From: Bimastos eiseni
Taxonomy: Eukaryota > Annelida > Clitellata > Crassiclitellata > Lumbricidae
Reading direction: 5' to 3'
Length of the DNA stretch: 64,000 nucleotides
Assembly: GCA_959347315.1 (NCBI GenBank)
Contig: OY365808.1
Coordinates: forward strand, 4,483,188-4,547,187
Part shown: positions 46,801-58,468 of the stretch, piece after piece
How the letters are laid out: each line of letters opens with the position of its first letter
How positions within the stretch are numbered: position 1 is the first letter of the stretch
The notes under the pieces: generated by a model
The model's database searches: none
What the model was told of the DNA's origin: nothing
The model's input: only the letters and a program-made list of their open reading frames with translations
Position numbers and translations under genes: made by a program

Positions 46801-49800
46801 CACCATTCAAGTATTTCAAGTTCTCCAGTCGGTTGTTTTCGATTAATGAAGCAACATACCTCATCATAATGTGAACTTGTTGACTCATTGCTTGTATGAC
46901 GAGATCGTGCAGATGAACTGTTGAGTGAAAGTACATCCTATACAAACAGCAAAGACCCAGCTGAATATTAATTAACATCTACAACCAGCTGCAGCTGACA
47001 TCTAAAAACAATTATAGTTAACATATTCAAAAAGAGTTAATATTTACAAACAGTTTTAACTATCTTACAAAATACATACATACATACATACATACATACA
47101 TACATACATACATACATACAACATAATATACATCATGCAAGCGCGCACGCACGCACACACGCAGGCAGATAGACAGACAGACAGACACACACAGACCGAC
47201 ACTCATACATCCATACATACATACAGACATACATACAAATCAATTCAATATTTGTTTAATCATAATCAAGCTGACATTTAATTTACAGAGTTAAGTTTAG
47301 TTCAATCTATGCGCCAGAGTCAGACATCTAAAGTTCTTCTATTGTTCTCCCTTAGTTCACACAACATGTCAACACCATATTTAGAGTCGTATGTCACATG
47401 CAAACAACAGAAATTCCTTAGGTTTTTATGACCACACGACATGAAGAACCGATCGTATGGCGACGTACTTCCATCGCTACCGACACTCTTTACATAGAAC
47501 AGTTTTTAAGCCAGATTAATGCATATTTAATTAATTAAGCCCACTTACACTGAAGTCACATGACTGAGAAGATGAATCAAAAATTCCAGGACAAGACACG
47601 TTTTCCCGAAATGCTGATATTCAAAATACAAAACAACGAATTTAAGAATATTTATCACCTATGTAACTTCTTTATCTGTATTCAAGATTGATTTTTCTCT
47701 TTGATTGATCTTAATCATTGATTGATCTTAATCATTGATTGATCAATCTTAATCATTGATCGATCTTACTCATTGATCGATCTTAATCATTGATTAATCT
47801 TAATCATTGATTGATCTTCATCATTGATTGATCTATCTTCATCATTGATTGATCGATCTTAATCATTGATTGATCTTAATCAATGATTGATCCTAATCAT
47901 TGATTGATCTTATTAAGATCAATGAGAAAAATCAATCACATGTTAGCCCTTTAATGACAAGATGCATTCGTTTCCAAAACAAAACCTGAGAATTTCTAGA
48001 GTAGCACATTTCTAGACATGCCAATTGTAACTACTAAGAAAATTCATTGAGCAACCAAATTTCCAGAGAGAGTAAAATTAAAAGCCAAGAAGGAAGTTCA
48101 AAGAAATATTGAAACATTCAATGAAGGAAATGAATCCAGTCATGATCCAAAGGCCGAACCGACATGCAGAACGAATGTTAGCTATCATAGACTTCTGAAA
48201 TCTAGGGCCAGCAGCAAAAAATAATAATTGAACTAGAGTTGTCCTTGTCGTGGAATAGAGAACAGACCCGGTCAAGTAGAAAGAATTCTTTGGAGTTCAC
48301 ACAGACCTACAAGATTATTGCCTGATACACAGAGACTTGTATACAATACCTTTATTCCCATTTGCTGATTATGACCACATTTCTCCTCTTGGGCTGGGTC
48401 AGGAGTACTTCCAAGTACAGATCTTGAAGGCACTACATAAATTCTGATAGATCAATTGACCATTAGACGTTCTGAACATTATTCGCTTTTCTGTGGGCAA
48501 TGATTTTACGATCGTTGATCATATTTCTATTTAAGACTTTTAATGATAGCACTGATTACAATGATTAGGGTATATTTGACACCTTGAAGCAGGGTTAGAT
48601 GAAATGCTAGTAATACCCTTCATTCCTGTGGTATCTGTTAATTGGTTTGTAGACATGGGAACTGAATGTCCAGAGGTTGATAGGATTAAATTCGTTGGCA
48701 GATTGTTCATCTGCATGGCAGGAGAATCAGCAACAGGTGAGGGTGAAATCTGCACAAAAATATGTAACTCCATTTCAAATGAGGTCCTCACTGCCACAAT
48801 TATATTCATTACTAAAAATAATAGCAATAGCAGCTGCAAGAACAATAATCTTAATCATAATTATGTCACTCCATTTCAAATAAGGTCTTTGCTGCTATAA
48901 CTACATTACTAAAAATAATAGTAATAGTAACTGCAATAATAATAATAATAATAACAATCATAGTAAGAGTAAGTTAAGGAAGGCATACCGCTGTGTTTTT
49001 GTCCAGTGAAAAGCTGACGGAACAGTTTCCCTTTGAAGAACTCCGTCCCGTACTTTTAGACTGCAACGGATTGATCGGCTGAAAAACTGCAATCGGTCTA
49101 ATTGTGGTGCCTCTTGCAGCCGAAGACTGGTCGCCTGAAAGCAGGTTATCTCACTCAATCTGAAAACTACCCTGCCACAAGATATATGCATACAAAAACA
49201 CTTGGTGAATGAGGTACAATGGTGTAGGTATCTGTGTTCCAGAATTGTCAATCATAAGCTTCAGGATGAAAGTAAATAATTACCTCTTCCAGTTATCGAC
49301 CTATGCACAGCGCATTTCCAGTTCATTTATTTTAATTAAATAGTGCTGTATGAATCTTCATATACAATCACAATACTGTAAACTTCAGAAGAAAATTCAC
49401 TTTAACAAAAAACAGCAGGTTGCTTTTACTTCTGAGAGTTTTAGCTCTTGCACAGTATGATACTATTCAGCCATGAAATTTGCTTAATTTCTATGTGTGT
49501 AGAATAATCAGTGCATGATTGTCAACTTGCTAGCATGTCAGGCTGTTTTCTGAAAGGCTGAGGGTTCAAAATCCTTGCCAGGGCAAAAATCTGTTTAAAT
49601 ATTTATCTGCTTCACCTATTCACAATAGTCAAATGATCGTACACTATCAGCGGGAAGATATATGGTGAAGGCAAGGGATGACTGGCCGCCTGCTCTGACA
49701 AGCTGAGGCTAAGAAAATGAAGTCGCCACTTGTTCGTACACAAGGCTACCTCTTAAAGTAACCTTGAGGAACTGTTCCATCATGTCTTCTACACAAAACA

Positions 49801-52800
49801 AGTTAGAGTGGCATTCCCAGTAGCAATCACCCACAAAGCAATTGACAAAGGTTGGTTTCTTTTAACATAACATAACTTTTTAAATCAAAAGCCGAGTTGA
49901 ATTAGACGAGCGCTGTCTGAACTCACTCTTATGTCGAACTCGTCGTTTTGTCTCCAGAGACTGATTGTGTTGAGCTGAACTGTTGTCCAGTTGAGCATCT
50001 TAAACAAACAGAAACACTCGGTTACCATCGCCTGGATTCACCCAATTACCATGATCTTCATTCTGTGTTCTTGGAGACACCACCGCAATTAGTACAAGAC
50101 CATATCAACTATAACTTACTCATAGTACGTCCTGATGACGGTTGTAACCATCCATACAAACCAAATAGCCTTTCTCCAATGAAAAAAATGCCACACTTAA
50201 CCTGATCTTAGTAGAGCAACACTTCCCAAAGTGTGTTCCATGGAACCTTAGGGTTCTGTGAGGAATTTGAATAAAAGCAGCATCTAGATGTGTTGTTATT
50301 TATAAATCACATTCCGAGGGGTGAAGACGGTGAGGGGAGAGGTCCCACGGGAAAATTCCCCATACTACATGGCAAGGGAGCAGTTCACATTTTTTTTCAA
50401 ATCAGTCATCAATCATCATGTTTAAAATCTGCTTTGCATTAAAGATAATTCAGTCATTCCTAACTCAGCAATTAATTAAAATTAATATGCATTAATGGTA
50501 AACTCCACACTGTAAGTCCACACGTGTCACATATTTACCAGAATAAGTATGCTTAGGGCAGAAGATTGCCAAAATATCACCAGATGAAAAGAGTTTTGCG
50601 GCAAAACCGATTGAGAAGCACCATATTAGAGGTCGCGCTCATATCGATTTGACCTGATGCACCGCCGTTCAAAAACTTTGTCGCAAACCACCAGAAAATT
50701 TCAGACCTTGTCCAAAGGAATACTGTTCAGCCATTGGCACAGCCAAATAGTCCGTTCTTTCATTTCTCTGAAGCGACCAGTTGTTGTTAGAGGGTAGAGG
50801 TTGAACATTTTGCTTTGGCAGAATAAGGGTGGTTCCCTGCTTGGATGGCTGCATTTCCTGTCTGAGCATTGCCACGCTGGTACCCTGCTGTTTTGGCTGC
50901 AATTGTGGTAGCGCTGAAGAAGAGTATTTTGGCCGTGCACCAGTATTCCTCTAAAATGAGCAAAACAAGACTCACTGTTAAAGAATAGAAAAAAAAATAT
51001 ATTAATTTACCATACTACGAGTTTTATACTGCACATGTTTTATTGGGTCACTTATAAGCAGTTCATCTGTTCAGTAAGTAGAACTTAATAGAGTATTTTC
51101 ACAATATACAGTTCTAGGCACTCTCCAAGTACCTGGCAAGAATAGTTATCAAGCACTGATAAGAGATTCATGTACTGATGCAAGTACAAAAGACATAGAT
51201 TGAGAGGAAAAAGCCGTCAAAGTTAAAAATCCAAACTCATCCATTGGTGACTTCAGCAGAGAAGCCACTAACAGAATCCCTGATTCAGCATGGAGGCCAG
51301 TGAGGAACATCTTTGAGAGATTCTTCTAAATATAGTTTCAAGAACAGCCACAAAAATATAGGGTCACTATATAAATGCTTGATTACATTACATTACATAT
51401 CTACATAAACCAAATGCCAATCCTCTTCCAGGTAATCTCATCTCACCTGTGGCACCCGAAACGCGCTGGACACGGCACCCGTTGACAACCCCATATTCGG
51501 AAACCCCTTGCTCGTCTCTCCCGTCTGAATACTTCCAAGGCTTTGTGACGCCTTCCCTGCCCCCATCAGGTCATGACTCGACCTCAACCGGGGCAAAGAG
51601 GCCGAAGCACCCGATGACGCCCTCCCGGTGTTAAGCGTTGACATCACCTCCTGCGAGGCACTGGTCGCCTGAAGGAACTGGATCAACTGCAGACTCTTAT
51701 CCGTCATGCAGCTCGGGGCCAGGTCCAGGCTCTGACCGTACGCGACCATTCCGCCCTTGGAAGTCTCGTCGACCTGCGTGAAGATTGACCGCCCAACAGG
51801 TACAGAGGCAGACTCAGGCAGGAAGAACATGCTGCACATCTGGCTGGTTGTCTCGTCGCCCGGGTAATCCTGCATATCGATACCGTCTCCGGGCATCATC
51901 CGGACGCCCTCTCCCGCTGAAGCGAGGTTTCCATCGGTGAAGCCGGATTGGATGGTGGCACCGGAAGAGTATCCAGAACTGTTGATGATGGATGAAGGAT
52001 CTCCGATGAGGTACTCGAGGGAGGATTCGGATGCGATCTGGCTCTGGAGGAGGGCGAGGATCTCTTCTGCGGAACCGAAGGATAATGGCTGCGAACTGAC
52101 TGAAGGGACTGATGATGGGTTGGGCTGCATTGTTACTGTTGTGCTACACATGCCTCCCATATCCACCTGTTAGTCATAAACAAATGGATTCATGTATATA
52201 TATATATATATATATGACCCATGTATGCATGTATATATGTGTGTGTATGCATGTATGTAATTGGCATTAGGGTAATTAGACTCAGATACACATTCAGCTC
52301 TGTTAAAACTGTTTCCAGTGTGTCTAAATGTACCTTTGCTAATGTAAAACAATAATAATAGTAATAATAAAATAAATAAGTAGGGTTATTTCAAGTCAAT
52401 CAACCAACAGCGACACCATATCATGTCAGAATCTGATGATATTAAGTCAGTTTGTAAACCAACATGTTATGAAAAGCAAAGCAAACTATCAGCTCATGAT
52501 GCTGTAAGGTATTCGAGATACATGACCACTTACATATCGTGGGGTAACAGTAAAAGCTCAAAAAGAACTAAATTCTGAGGTGTTTCGATTGTTAATAATT
52601 CTGGCAAATATTTTAGATGCAGCCAGCAAATGTTTATCACATTACTAACCATATGACTAGATTCTAACGATGGTAAAACTTTACATTGTTAAGCCAAACA
52701 TCCCCCATGTATAAAAGCAAATAGCTTAACAGTTTCAACTCATTATCTATAAGCCCAAGACAGCTTGAAAATGGCATTTTTTTTAAATTCTCAGTCTTGA

Positions 52801-55800
52801 TAATTGTGCAACTTCAATGATGTCTAAGTGTATCAGATACAATTTCTTGAATCAGTTAGCTTGGACGAAGACAGAGGCGCAATCAGAACATTTTCCTGGG
52901 GTCCTCACATTGCAAACGCCAAAGGCGTGAAGCAGCATTTACTGATAGCACCCTACCCAGCCTTCAAAGCATGAAAAACTCATCGGAATTGGATCAATTG
53001 TGTAGGTCAACTCATTTATCAGCACCCTCTAGTTGCACCCCTTGACAAAGAAGAAAAGAAGATGCTTGTATCTTCGTTTATCTGACATACAGACACACCA
53101 CATTAAGTTAAATGATGCGAGACTTGGCTGCCTTCGAGCAGCATGAAGTGTTAGCGACTTCGTTTTCACAGCCTCAGTATATGACAGTCCTGCACGCCAA
53201 CCATTACGCCAACAAGTTGGATGATGCCTCTGTCAATTAGTTCCTGGAATTTCTATAAATGAGATGGAATTTATGAGAATCAAAACGAAAAATTGGAAAA
53301 TCTTTTTACTACTTTACATTAAGAACCCCAGAATGACACTCATAACTGTATAGGGAGTCTTCAATCCTAAAGCATCATGACTAATCACTTTCAAATAGTT
53401 TTAAAATAAGAATGCATACTTTTCCCATGTAATAACAGTTGCCTACCGGATTAAGCATCACTTTCATCGCGTTGGCAGGGTTTGCAGAACTGCAGCCGCT
53501 TGTGTTACTGCTTAGTCGACCAAATCCACGAAAATCGATGGCTACATAATCATAGCTGACATTAATCATTAGAGGATTATGCAGTCACTAATCATATACA
53601 TAATGAGATGCTCTCAACTTTTATTCTGTATCAATTAAAAATTAACCTCTCTTTAACTCAAACATCACCAAGGTATAATACTAGATAATACAATCACAGG
53701 GGAAAAAATCAACAAATTAATTAATTAATTAATGCACTCTAACGAACTGCAAAGTATAGATGATAACACAACTGCTTGTTCATTAAAGTAAACAATTATA
53801 ACCATCCAATCATCTTAAGAAATCAAATTAATGCCTGTCTTCATGCATGTTGCATCCCTATAGAGAAAGACCCTTTCAGCTTATAAAAATAATTGTTAAC
53901 CTCTCTAATCAATTTATAAATAGAACATAGTATAAGCAAGACAATTTAAAGTGGGACAACAATATAATATTATTTAACCCCTTGAAGGTAAGGCGGTGTA
54001 TGACACACCCCATAGCTATTCTATTGATTTTAAGTAAAGAGACATCTGTTTCAATTGGTGAATCTTTAGGATTTAAGTTTTAATGACAAAGTATCAAGGC
54101 ATTAAGCATTGAACTTAAGAGTACGGTTGCCTGAAGATGAAAAACGGTGGGCAATCAATCTGTTTAACGATACACATGCTGATGTGGAACGTTTGGACAT
54201 ATCGCATTCCATGGATTGGATATTTGAATCAAACTGTGAAATAACTTTTGAGGGTTTGTAGTACTCTTCAAACAACATTTTTGGCAATAAATGTTTTGTT
54301 CAATGCCATATTTTTTATATATGTTCATGAATTCTATAAATCTTTTAACTGCAATGTCAAAAGAAGCAGAAACCATGACGTTTCTACCTCTGAATAGAAC
54401 ACCATGCATTTTAGATATGTAGGGCTAGAATTCAAATAACTGGCTCACACAGCCTCCTTGATATGATGGCATTTCAATGTATGTGTCAACATGCTGCTTA
54501 CCCAAGGGAGGTGGAAGTGGTTCCAGGGTGTCCATGAACTCTTCCAGACTGGTCTGAGCGGTGTAATTACTCGAATTTCCTTCAGAAATATGAGATATAA
54601 CCATAAACAACCATCACCCCTTCATGAAACTCAATCATCACAACTGCATGTGGAGACTCACAACAGCACCTTTTAAGTATCATCAAAACATGGCACATGC
54701 CAAACTATGCGATGTTTTTGTCAAATATAAGTGTATACACATGTATGTATGTATGTATGTATGTATGTATGTATGTCTGTATGTATGTATGTATGCATAC
54801 AGTGTATAATATATGACATCTAAATGAATTCAAGAGCATTCCACAGCACAGCAAACATGTCAGAAGCAAAGAACTTGAACCTACACAGTAAACTCCTCGG
54901 ATGAGGATTGAACCCGCTCTCACCACATTACAGGCCAACCGTTCTAACCAGTCAGCCATCATGCGATACAATATTTATCAACTAACAAGTCTAACATGGA
55001 TCAATAAAGTAATTCTGGTACTTAATTCAGCACAGTACTACACAGAACTCTGCATCCAACTAAAGTACCGAACTCTGCTCTATTCAGTACCTCGTGATGC
55101 TCCATATGGCATGAAAAGGGTGTCAAAAATGTCGTTGATGGCATCATCGTCCATGATGACGGAATCATTGGCCGAAAACATCGGCACCGTGATGAGGCTC
55201 GAATTCGTCATCTTTGATGAAGTCGACTGACTCACCCGCTGCAGCAACTCATAGTATGATGAGGACAGCTAAACAATTCAATACAAAACAAATACTAAAT
55301 ACAAAGCAATATAGATGGTAATAAAAATTTTAAAAAGTAAAATAATAATAATCATCATCATAAACCATCTATTGTTTAATCTCACAGTAAATGACTTAAA
55401 TTGCAAACCAAATTAAATTAAAATAAATTTCCTTGAACAGGAGCTACATAAATTCTCGGAATGAACGAACGAATAGCATATGAACAAAAGCAAAACGAGT
55501 TAAGGAAAAAACGTGGAACATCGTAACTTTATCATTATTATTAATTCAAGTGTTAAGTTTTCTACCCGCGTCAGGAGCTCATGGTCATCTGGCTGTGTTG
55601 AAAACCTGTCAGCAAAGAATCTGCTGAGGCGTTTGTAGTCTTTCGTCAGGGAGTCCAGCCGTAGCTTCCAGTACTGAAAAACACAACATAGGACTCAGAA
55701 TTATGTAACAGTAATTAATATATGGTTCTCTTAGGGCATGATATAATAGTTTCAAATTGTCAGTATGTAATATATGACTAACTTTACGTAGAATGCCAAC

Positions 55801-58468
55801 CACCTTTGATACCTTATTAGTAATCATATTTACATTACAAGTAATTATATTTACATTACCAGTAATCATATTTACATGCCTATTTCACTGAAGCTTATCA
55901 GTAATTAAAGTACCCATAAATTTGGTTTCATGATACAGCTCTAAGAAATTCAAGGCAAAACAAGTAACTTCCTTCATAAAATCCTACAGCAAAATGTAAT
56001 TTTTCGTGGACAGATGTATACCGTCACACCAACTGAATGATCGAATTGCATTGTATTTACATATTTCCATGATGCCTCAATACACTTCTGTCTCAGACTA
56101 TATGCATGAGTCTTTGCACTGGCTTCCCATCTCGCAATGCATTAGCCATAGAATAGCTGAATGAACGAATGCATAGAACGATCACTAGCAGCTTCGACAG
56201 AAATCATTTTACGGACATTACTCAATACAGAATGAAACAAAAATTTTCTTGCAGATAAACCTTGATACTATATTTGTTCTGTGATGATTTGCATCATATG
56301 CATCCTATGTGCACTGTAGCCTCTCTGTTAATTCTATATTTAAAATTAATTCTAATACTTACTTAACCGAGCCAAACAAACGAGCACCATTGTTGCTCAC
56401 GTCTAAAATTTGCTTGCACGATAGAACCCTCCAAACATACTTACATCATTATGCCAGTGAACATATTTAAAGTCTAATCAACCAGCATTTCACAGGATAC
56501 TGGATTACAACGCTAACATAACTTCAACAGCTTACTCACCTCAAGCCTACCATCATTCTTGCTTGAAACAGGTGTCTCGAAATGGCAAACAATTGGAGAA
56601 GCTCCCTTGATATCTATTCATTGACAACCATAACCACACAGAAATAAATTCTATCAATAAAACTACTTAAGCAATCACAATAGAATCCTCCAAACAACTT
56701 CAAACCAAGTGGTTGATCAATGATCATGCCCATTATGACTTCAAGTAGGGATGTTAATGATTAAAATCAATTCACTTAAAGCATCTATATATTTAATAGT
56801 TAACTACAAAATAATTCTAAAGCAATAAATTGATCAACTTATGCAGCCCTAGATCAAAGATATTGCCCAATCAGTAATGACAAATAAATAACTAATAAAA
56901 TTCCTTGCTTATTTTTCAATCAATCAATCAAATTATTTAACTCTTGCAAAATCAACATATCACAATCATGGCAGTATACATTTTAGCTAACATTGAGAAT
57001 GGTTAGCAAAGAGAGACACATGTTAGCCAACATTGTGAATGGCTACCAAAGAGAGACACATGTTAGCTAACATTTAGAATGGTTACCAAAGAGAGACACA
57101 CGTTAGTTAACATTGAGAATAGTTACCAAAGAGAGGCACATGTTAGCTCACATTAAGATTGGTTACCAAAGAGAGACACATGTTAGCTAACATTGAGAAT
57201 GGTTACCAAAGAGAGACCAAGAAGGGTTAAAAAATCCCACTAATACGGTCACCTATTAAGGGTATAATAGAAAGTCACAACAATGCAGGAATACAATAAC
57301 AATCACTAATTAGCTTAGTTAATAGAACATTATTAACATTACTTAACCAACACACCCAATAAAAAGAAATGATAGGCATTTAAGTAATTGTTGAATCAGA
57401 TAAGGAAATAGTTTTTATTAAATGACTGGTTAACAATAATAGCAAAAACAAGTTCAAATGTCTTCCTCAGTTCCTTCAACTACAAGGACTGTAAACATAG
57501 GGGCACTTTATTAAATATAACAAACGGTCTTGATTAATCAGAAAAAACACACATTTTATAGTTAAAATTATTTAACAATTAGTCAATCAATTAATCTTTA
57601 ACTTCGAAAGTCATAATTTTAAGTATTCATCAAGTGATCCATAACAACTCTAAAATCACTGGTAAAGTCAAACAAGATTTCTGATTATCAGCAGCATAAT
57701 TACAAAATTGTTTTAATTACTGCAAACAATGTACATGATATCACAAGACATGTAGGAAATCAACATGTATGAACCTCGTAGCATTATCTGTCTGCTTGTG
57801 CTATGCAAACGACGAGAACACATTATATTGCTGTGACCTAACAAGCCTGACAGACGTGCTGCACAGTCAATCTAGGAATATTGGGTCAGGCCTCAAGGGT
57901 CCAATATTGGGTCAGGCCTTTTGAGTGGCCTACGTCCCAATACCCATACATGAGCCATTTGTATTTGTAGGTGCCAGTTCGGGTCATCCATCCTATGCTG
58001 CTGCCTGGGGAGATCTTCAAATTCTTTGTTCCATACATTACATTGGCCTAAGAACATCCACACTGTATTGCACAGGACCCTCCATTTGGAACAGTTCACC
58101 ATTTCTGTTAACTCAACCCAAATAACATTCTCATTGTTTGTTAAGAAACATCTGTTTAGTGGTTAACCCGTCAGTGATGAGTTGAATTGGTTTCCCATAC
58201 AAATTATTTTCCCACGTCGTTAAAGTGTTAGAATGAATCCCCAGCACAGCACTTTTAAGATGTTCTCACAGACGTGCTCCAAGAAAGCCAACACACATTG
58301 TTACATACATTTCTCCTGTAATGTAAAGAATGTCGCAATGTTAGATCACAGATACACTCACATTGCATGTGCCACTCCCTCCAGATGATATTGTTCAGTC
58401 GAATCTTGTCCTTCAGCCGCACGTTGATCCCCTTGAAGTTCCTCCATTTCGGTGATGTCAGTGTATTA
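42278..58468 (-). CDS. Mondo (MLXIP/MLXIPL, ChREBP) bHLH-zipper glucose-sensing factor, 5' partial
   Basis: Sixteen exons read 58468->58362, 56613->56540, 55673->55566, 55268->55091, 54579->54502, 53541->53447, 52166->51447, 50950->50692, 49134->48989, 48749->48583, 45868->45761, 45133->45046, 44303->44204, 43818->43680, 43081->42970 and 42390->42278. They give about 864 codons. Seen: the SPKWRNFKG..KIRLNNIIW Mondo conserved region, a DAINDIFDTLF acidic motif, a long Ser/Gln-rich middle, the HITAEQKRR basic region, helix-loop-helix, zipper and the LPATGAP..NWKYF C-terminal domain. Known role: it pairs with Mlx, shuttles from cytoplasm to nucleus with glucose-6-phosphate and activates carbohydrate-response genes. 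The N-terminal HSGHFM region was not found, so exon 1 lies beyond 64 kb or in an exon not recognised. The frame between 48583 and 45868 is unresolved. Confidence 0.95.
42530..42830 (+). mobile_element. Decayed L2-like LINE fragment in Mondo intron
   Basis: The + strand reads AIWNGLPET then SLAATFYSNLKTVIF with frame breaks, resembling the W-N-LP and FK-LKT-LF blocks at the C-terminus of L2-type polymerases. It is short and degenerate and lies opposite to the gene. Confidence 0.45.
44204..45868 (-). CDS. Mondo exons encoding the bHLH and leucine zipper
   Basis: 45868-45761 ends with LRRVSHITAEQKRRSNIK, the basic region and start of helix 1; 45133-45046 reads CGFDTLIHLIPELKESPNS and RVSKATALHK (loop and helix 2); 44303-44204 reads AAEMCRKLKQERLQ and VEQLRNEIKALEADI (zipper). 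His and EQKRR needed for E-box/ChoRE contact are present. Expected dimer partner: Mlx. Phases 0, 0, 1 and 2 fit. The splice into 45868 from the exon ending at 48583 (phase 2) does not fit directly. Confidence 0.93.
46037..46442 (-). repeat. Dispersed repeat in Mondo intron, ACTT tail
   Basis: The part 46330-46442 resembles 2560-2695 and ends in ACTTACTTACTTA. A 92-codon minus frame at 46037-46315 has no recognised motif and may belong to the same element. It lies between the bHLH exon and the unresolved gap. Confidence 0.4.
46598..46716 (-). repeat. 27-bp tandem repeat, possibly coding in Mondo
   Basis: Four units of 27 bp (CTTGGTCTCCCCAATTTGAA plus GCCCCGT) read PNLKPRLGL on the minus strand. 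A GTGCCTTAG acceptor-like site at 46711 would join in frame to the exon ending at 48583 (phase 2, AG|T), and CTTG|GT or AGCT|GTGCCT could act as phase-1 donors to an alternative acceptor at 45861. It may equally be an intronic minisatellite. Confidence 0.6.
47075..47230. repeat. TACA, GCAC and GACA microsatellite
   Basis: A run of about nine TACA units, then GCGCACGCACGCACAC and GACAGACAGACA. It lies in a Mondo intron. Confidence 0.8.
47690..47915. repeat. ~17-bp minisatellite ATTGATTGATCTTAATC
   Basis: A dozen units of 13-21 bp built on CATTGATTGATCTTAAT, with variants CATCGATC and TTCATC. It lies in a Mondo intron; no coding role. Confidence 0.8.
48583..54579 (-). CDS. Mondo exons encoding the central transactivation region
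   Basis: Six exons (54579-54502, 53541-53447, 52166-51447, 50950-50692, 49134-48989, 48749-48583). The first has QTSLEEFMDTLEPLPPP, like SLDDFMDISDFF of ChREBP. The 240-codon exon 52166-51447 has FGSAEEILALLQSQ and is Ser/Gly/Met-rich; later exons are Gln- and Ser-rich. This part is poorly conserved in the family, so exon calls rest on matching phase (1, 0, 0, 1, 0, 2) and splice sites. The role is inferred from position: activation domain. Confidence 0.82.
52192..52260. repeat. TA and TGTATG microsatellite
   Basis: TATATATA followed by ATGTATGCATGTATATATG directly upstream of the acceptor of the large Mondo exon. Confidence 0.7.
52885..53040 (+). mobile_element. Non-autonomous hAT-like repeat, copy 2
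   Basis: It shares AGAACATTTT, ATTGCAAACGCC, GGCGTGAAGCAGCA and AACTCATCGGA..GGATCAAT with the element at 8655-8829 and ends near GTTGCACCCCTTG, a degraded CAGGGGTGCAAC. It lies in a Mondo intron. Confidence 0.5.
54738..54798. repeat. TATG microsatellite
   Basis: About 14 TATG units with one TCTG. It abuts the SINE copy that follows. Confidence 0.85.
54800..54972 (-). mobile_element. tRNA-derived SINE, copy 3
   Basis: The minus strand reads GATGGCTGACTGGTTAGAAC (box A TGGCTGACTGG) and GCGGGTTCAATCCTCATCC (box B) at 54970-54895. This is the best preserved head of the three copies; the body to about 54800 is shortened and is followed by TATG repeats. Confidence 0.7.
55091..58468 (-). CDS. Mondo exons encoding the N-terminal glucose-sensing region
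   Basis: Four exons. 58468-58362: TSPKWRNFKGINVRLKDKI then RLNNIIWREWHMQ, the 14-3-3/Mondo conserved region 3. 56613-56540: YIKGASPIVCHFETPV, matching the YVKRRKSPVCGFVTPL segment of ChREBP. 55673-55566: YWKLRLDSLTKDYKRLSRFF, matching the YWKRR..REY..WR block. 55268-55091: SSSYYELLQRVSQ and DAINDIFDTLF. Phases 2, 0, 0 and 1 fit throughout. Other family members carry a basic nuclear-localisation cluster in the YWKRR block; here most of the lysines and arginines are replaced. The first exon's acceptor could instead be 7 bases upstream (58475). Confidence 0.9.
56984..57214. repeat. 40-bp minisatellite, about 5.5 units
   Basis: The unit TTAGCTAACATTGAGAATGG plus TTACCAAAGAGAGACACATG recurs with few changes. 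It lies in the Mondo intron between 58362 and 56613... and the exon at 56613 is just 5' of it in genome order; it is non-coding. Confidence 0.88.
57880..58165 (+). mobile_element. Decayed L2-like LINE fragment
   Basis: The + strand contains RTSTLYCTGPSIWNSSPFLL followed by a KHLF-like end after a frame break; GPSIWNSLP and KTHLF are typical of L2-type polymerase C-termini. A 27-bp phrase around CCAATATTGGGTCAGGCCT is duplicated at 57876-57919. It lies in a Mondo intron on the opposite strand. Confidence 0.5.

Noticed and set aside
54895..54972. A genuine tRNA gene
   Set aside because: Box A and box B are present, but the acceptor stem does not pair and two more copies with the same non-tRNA body exist, so a SINE is the better call.
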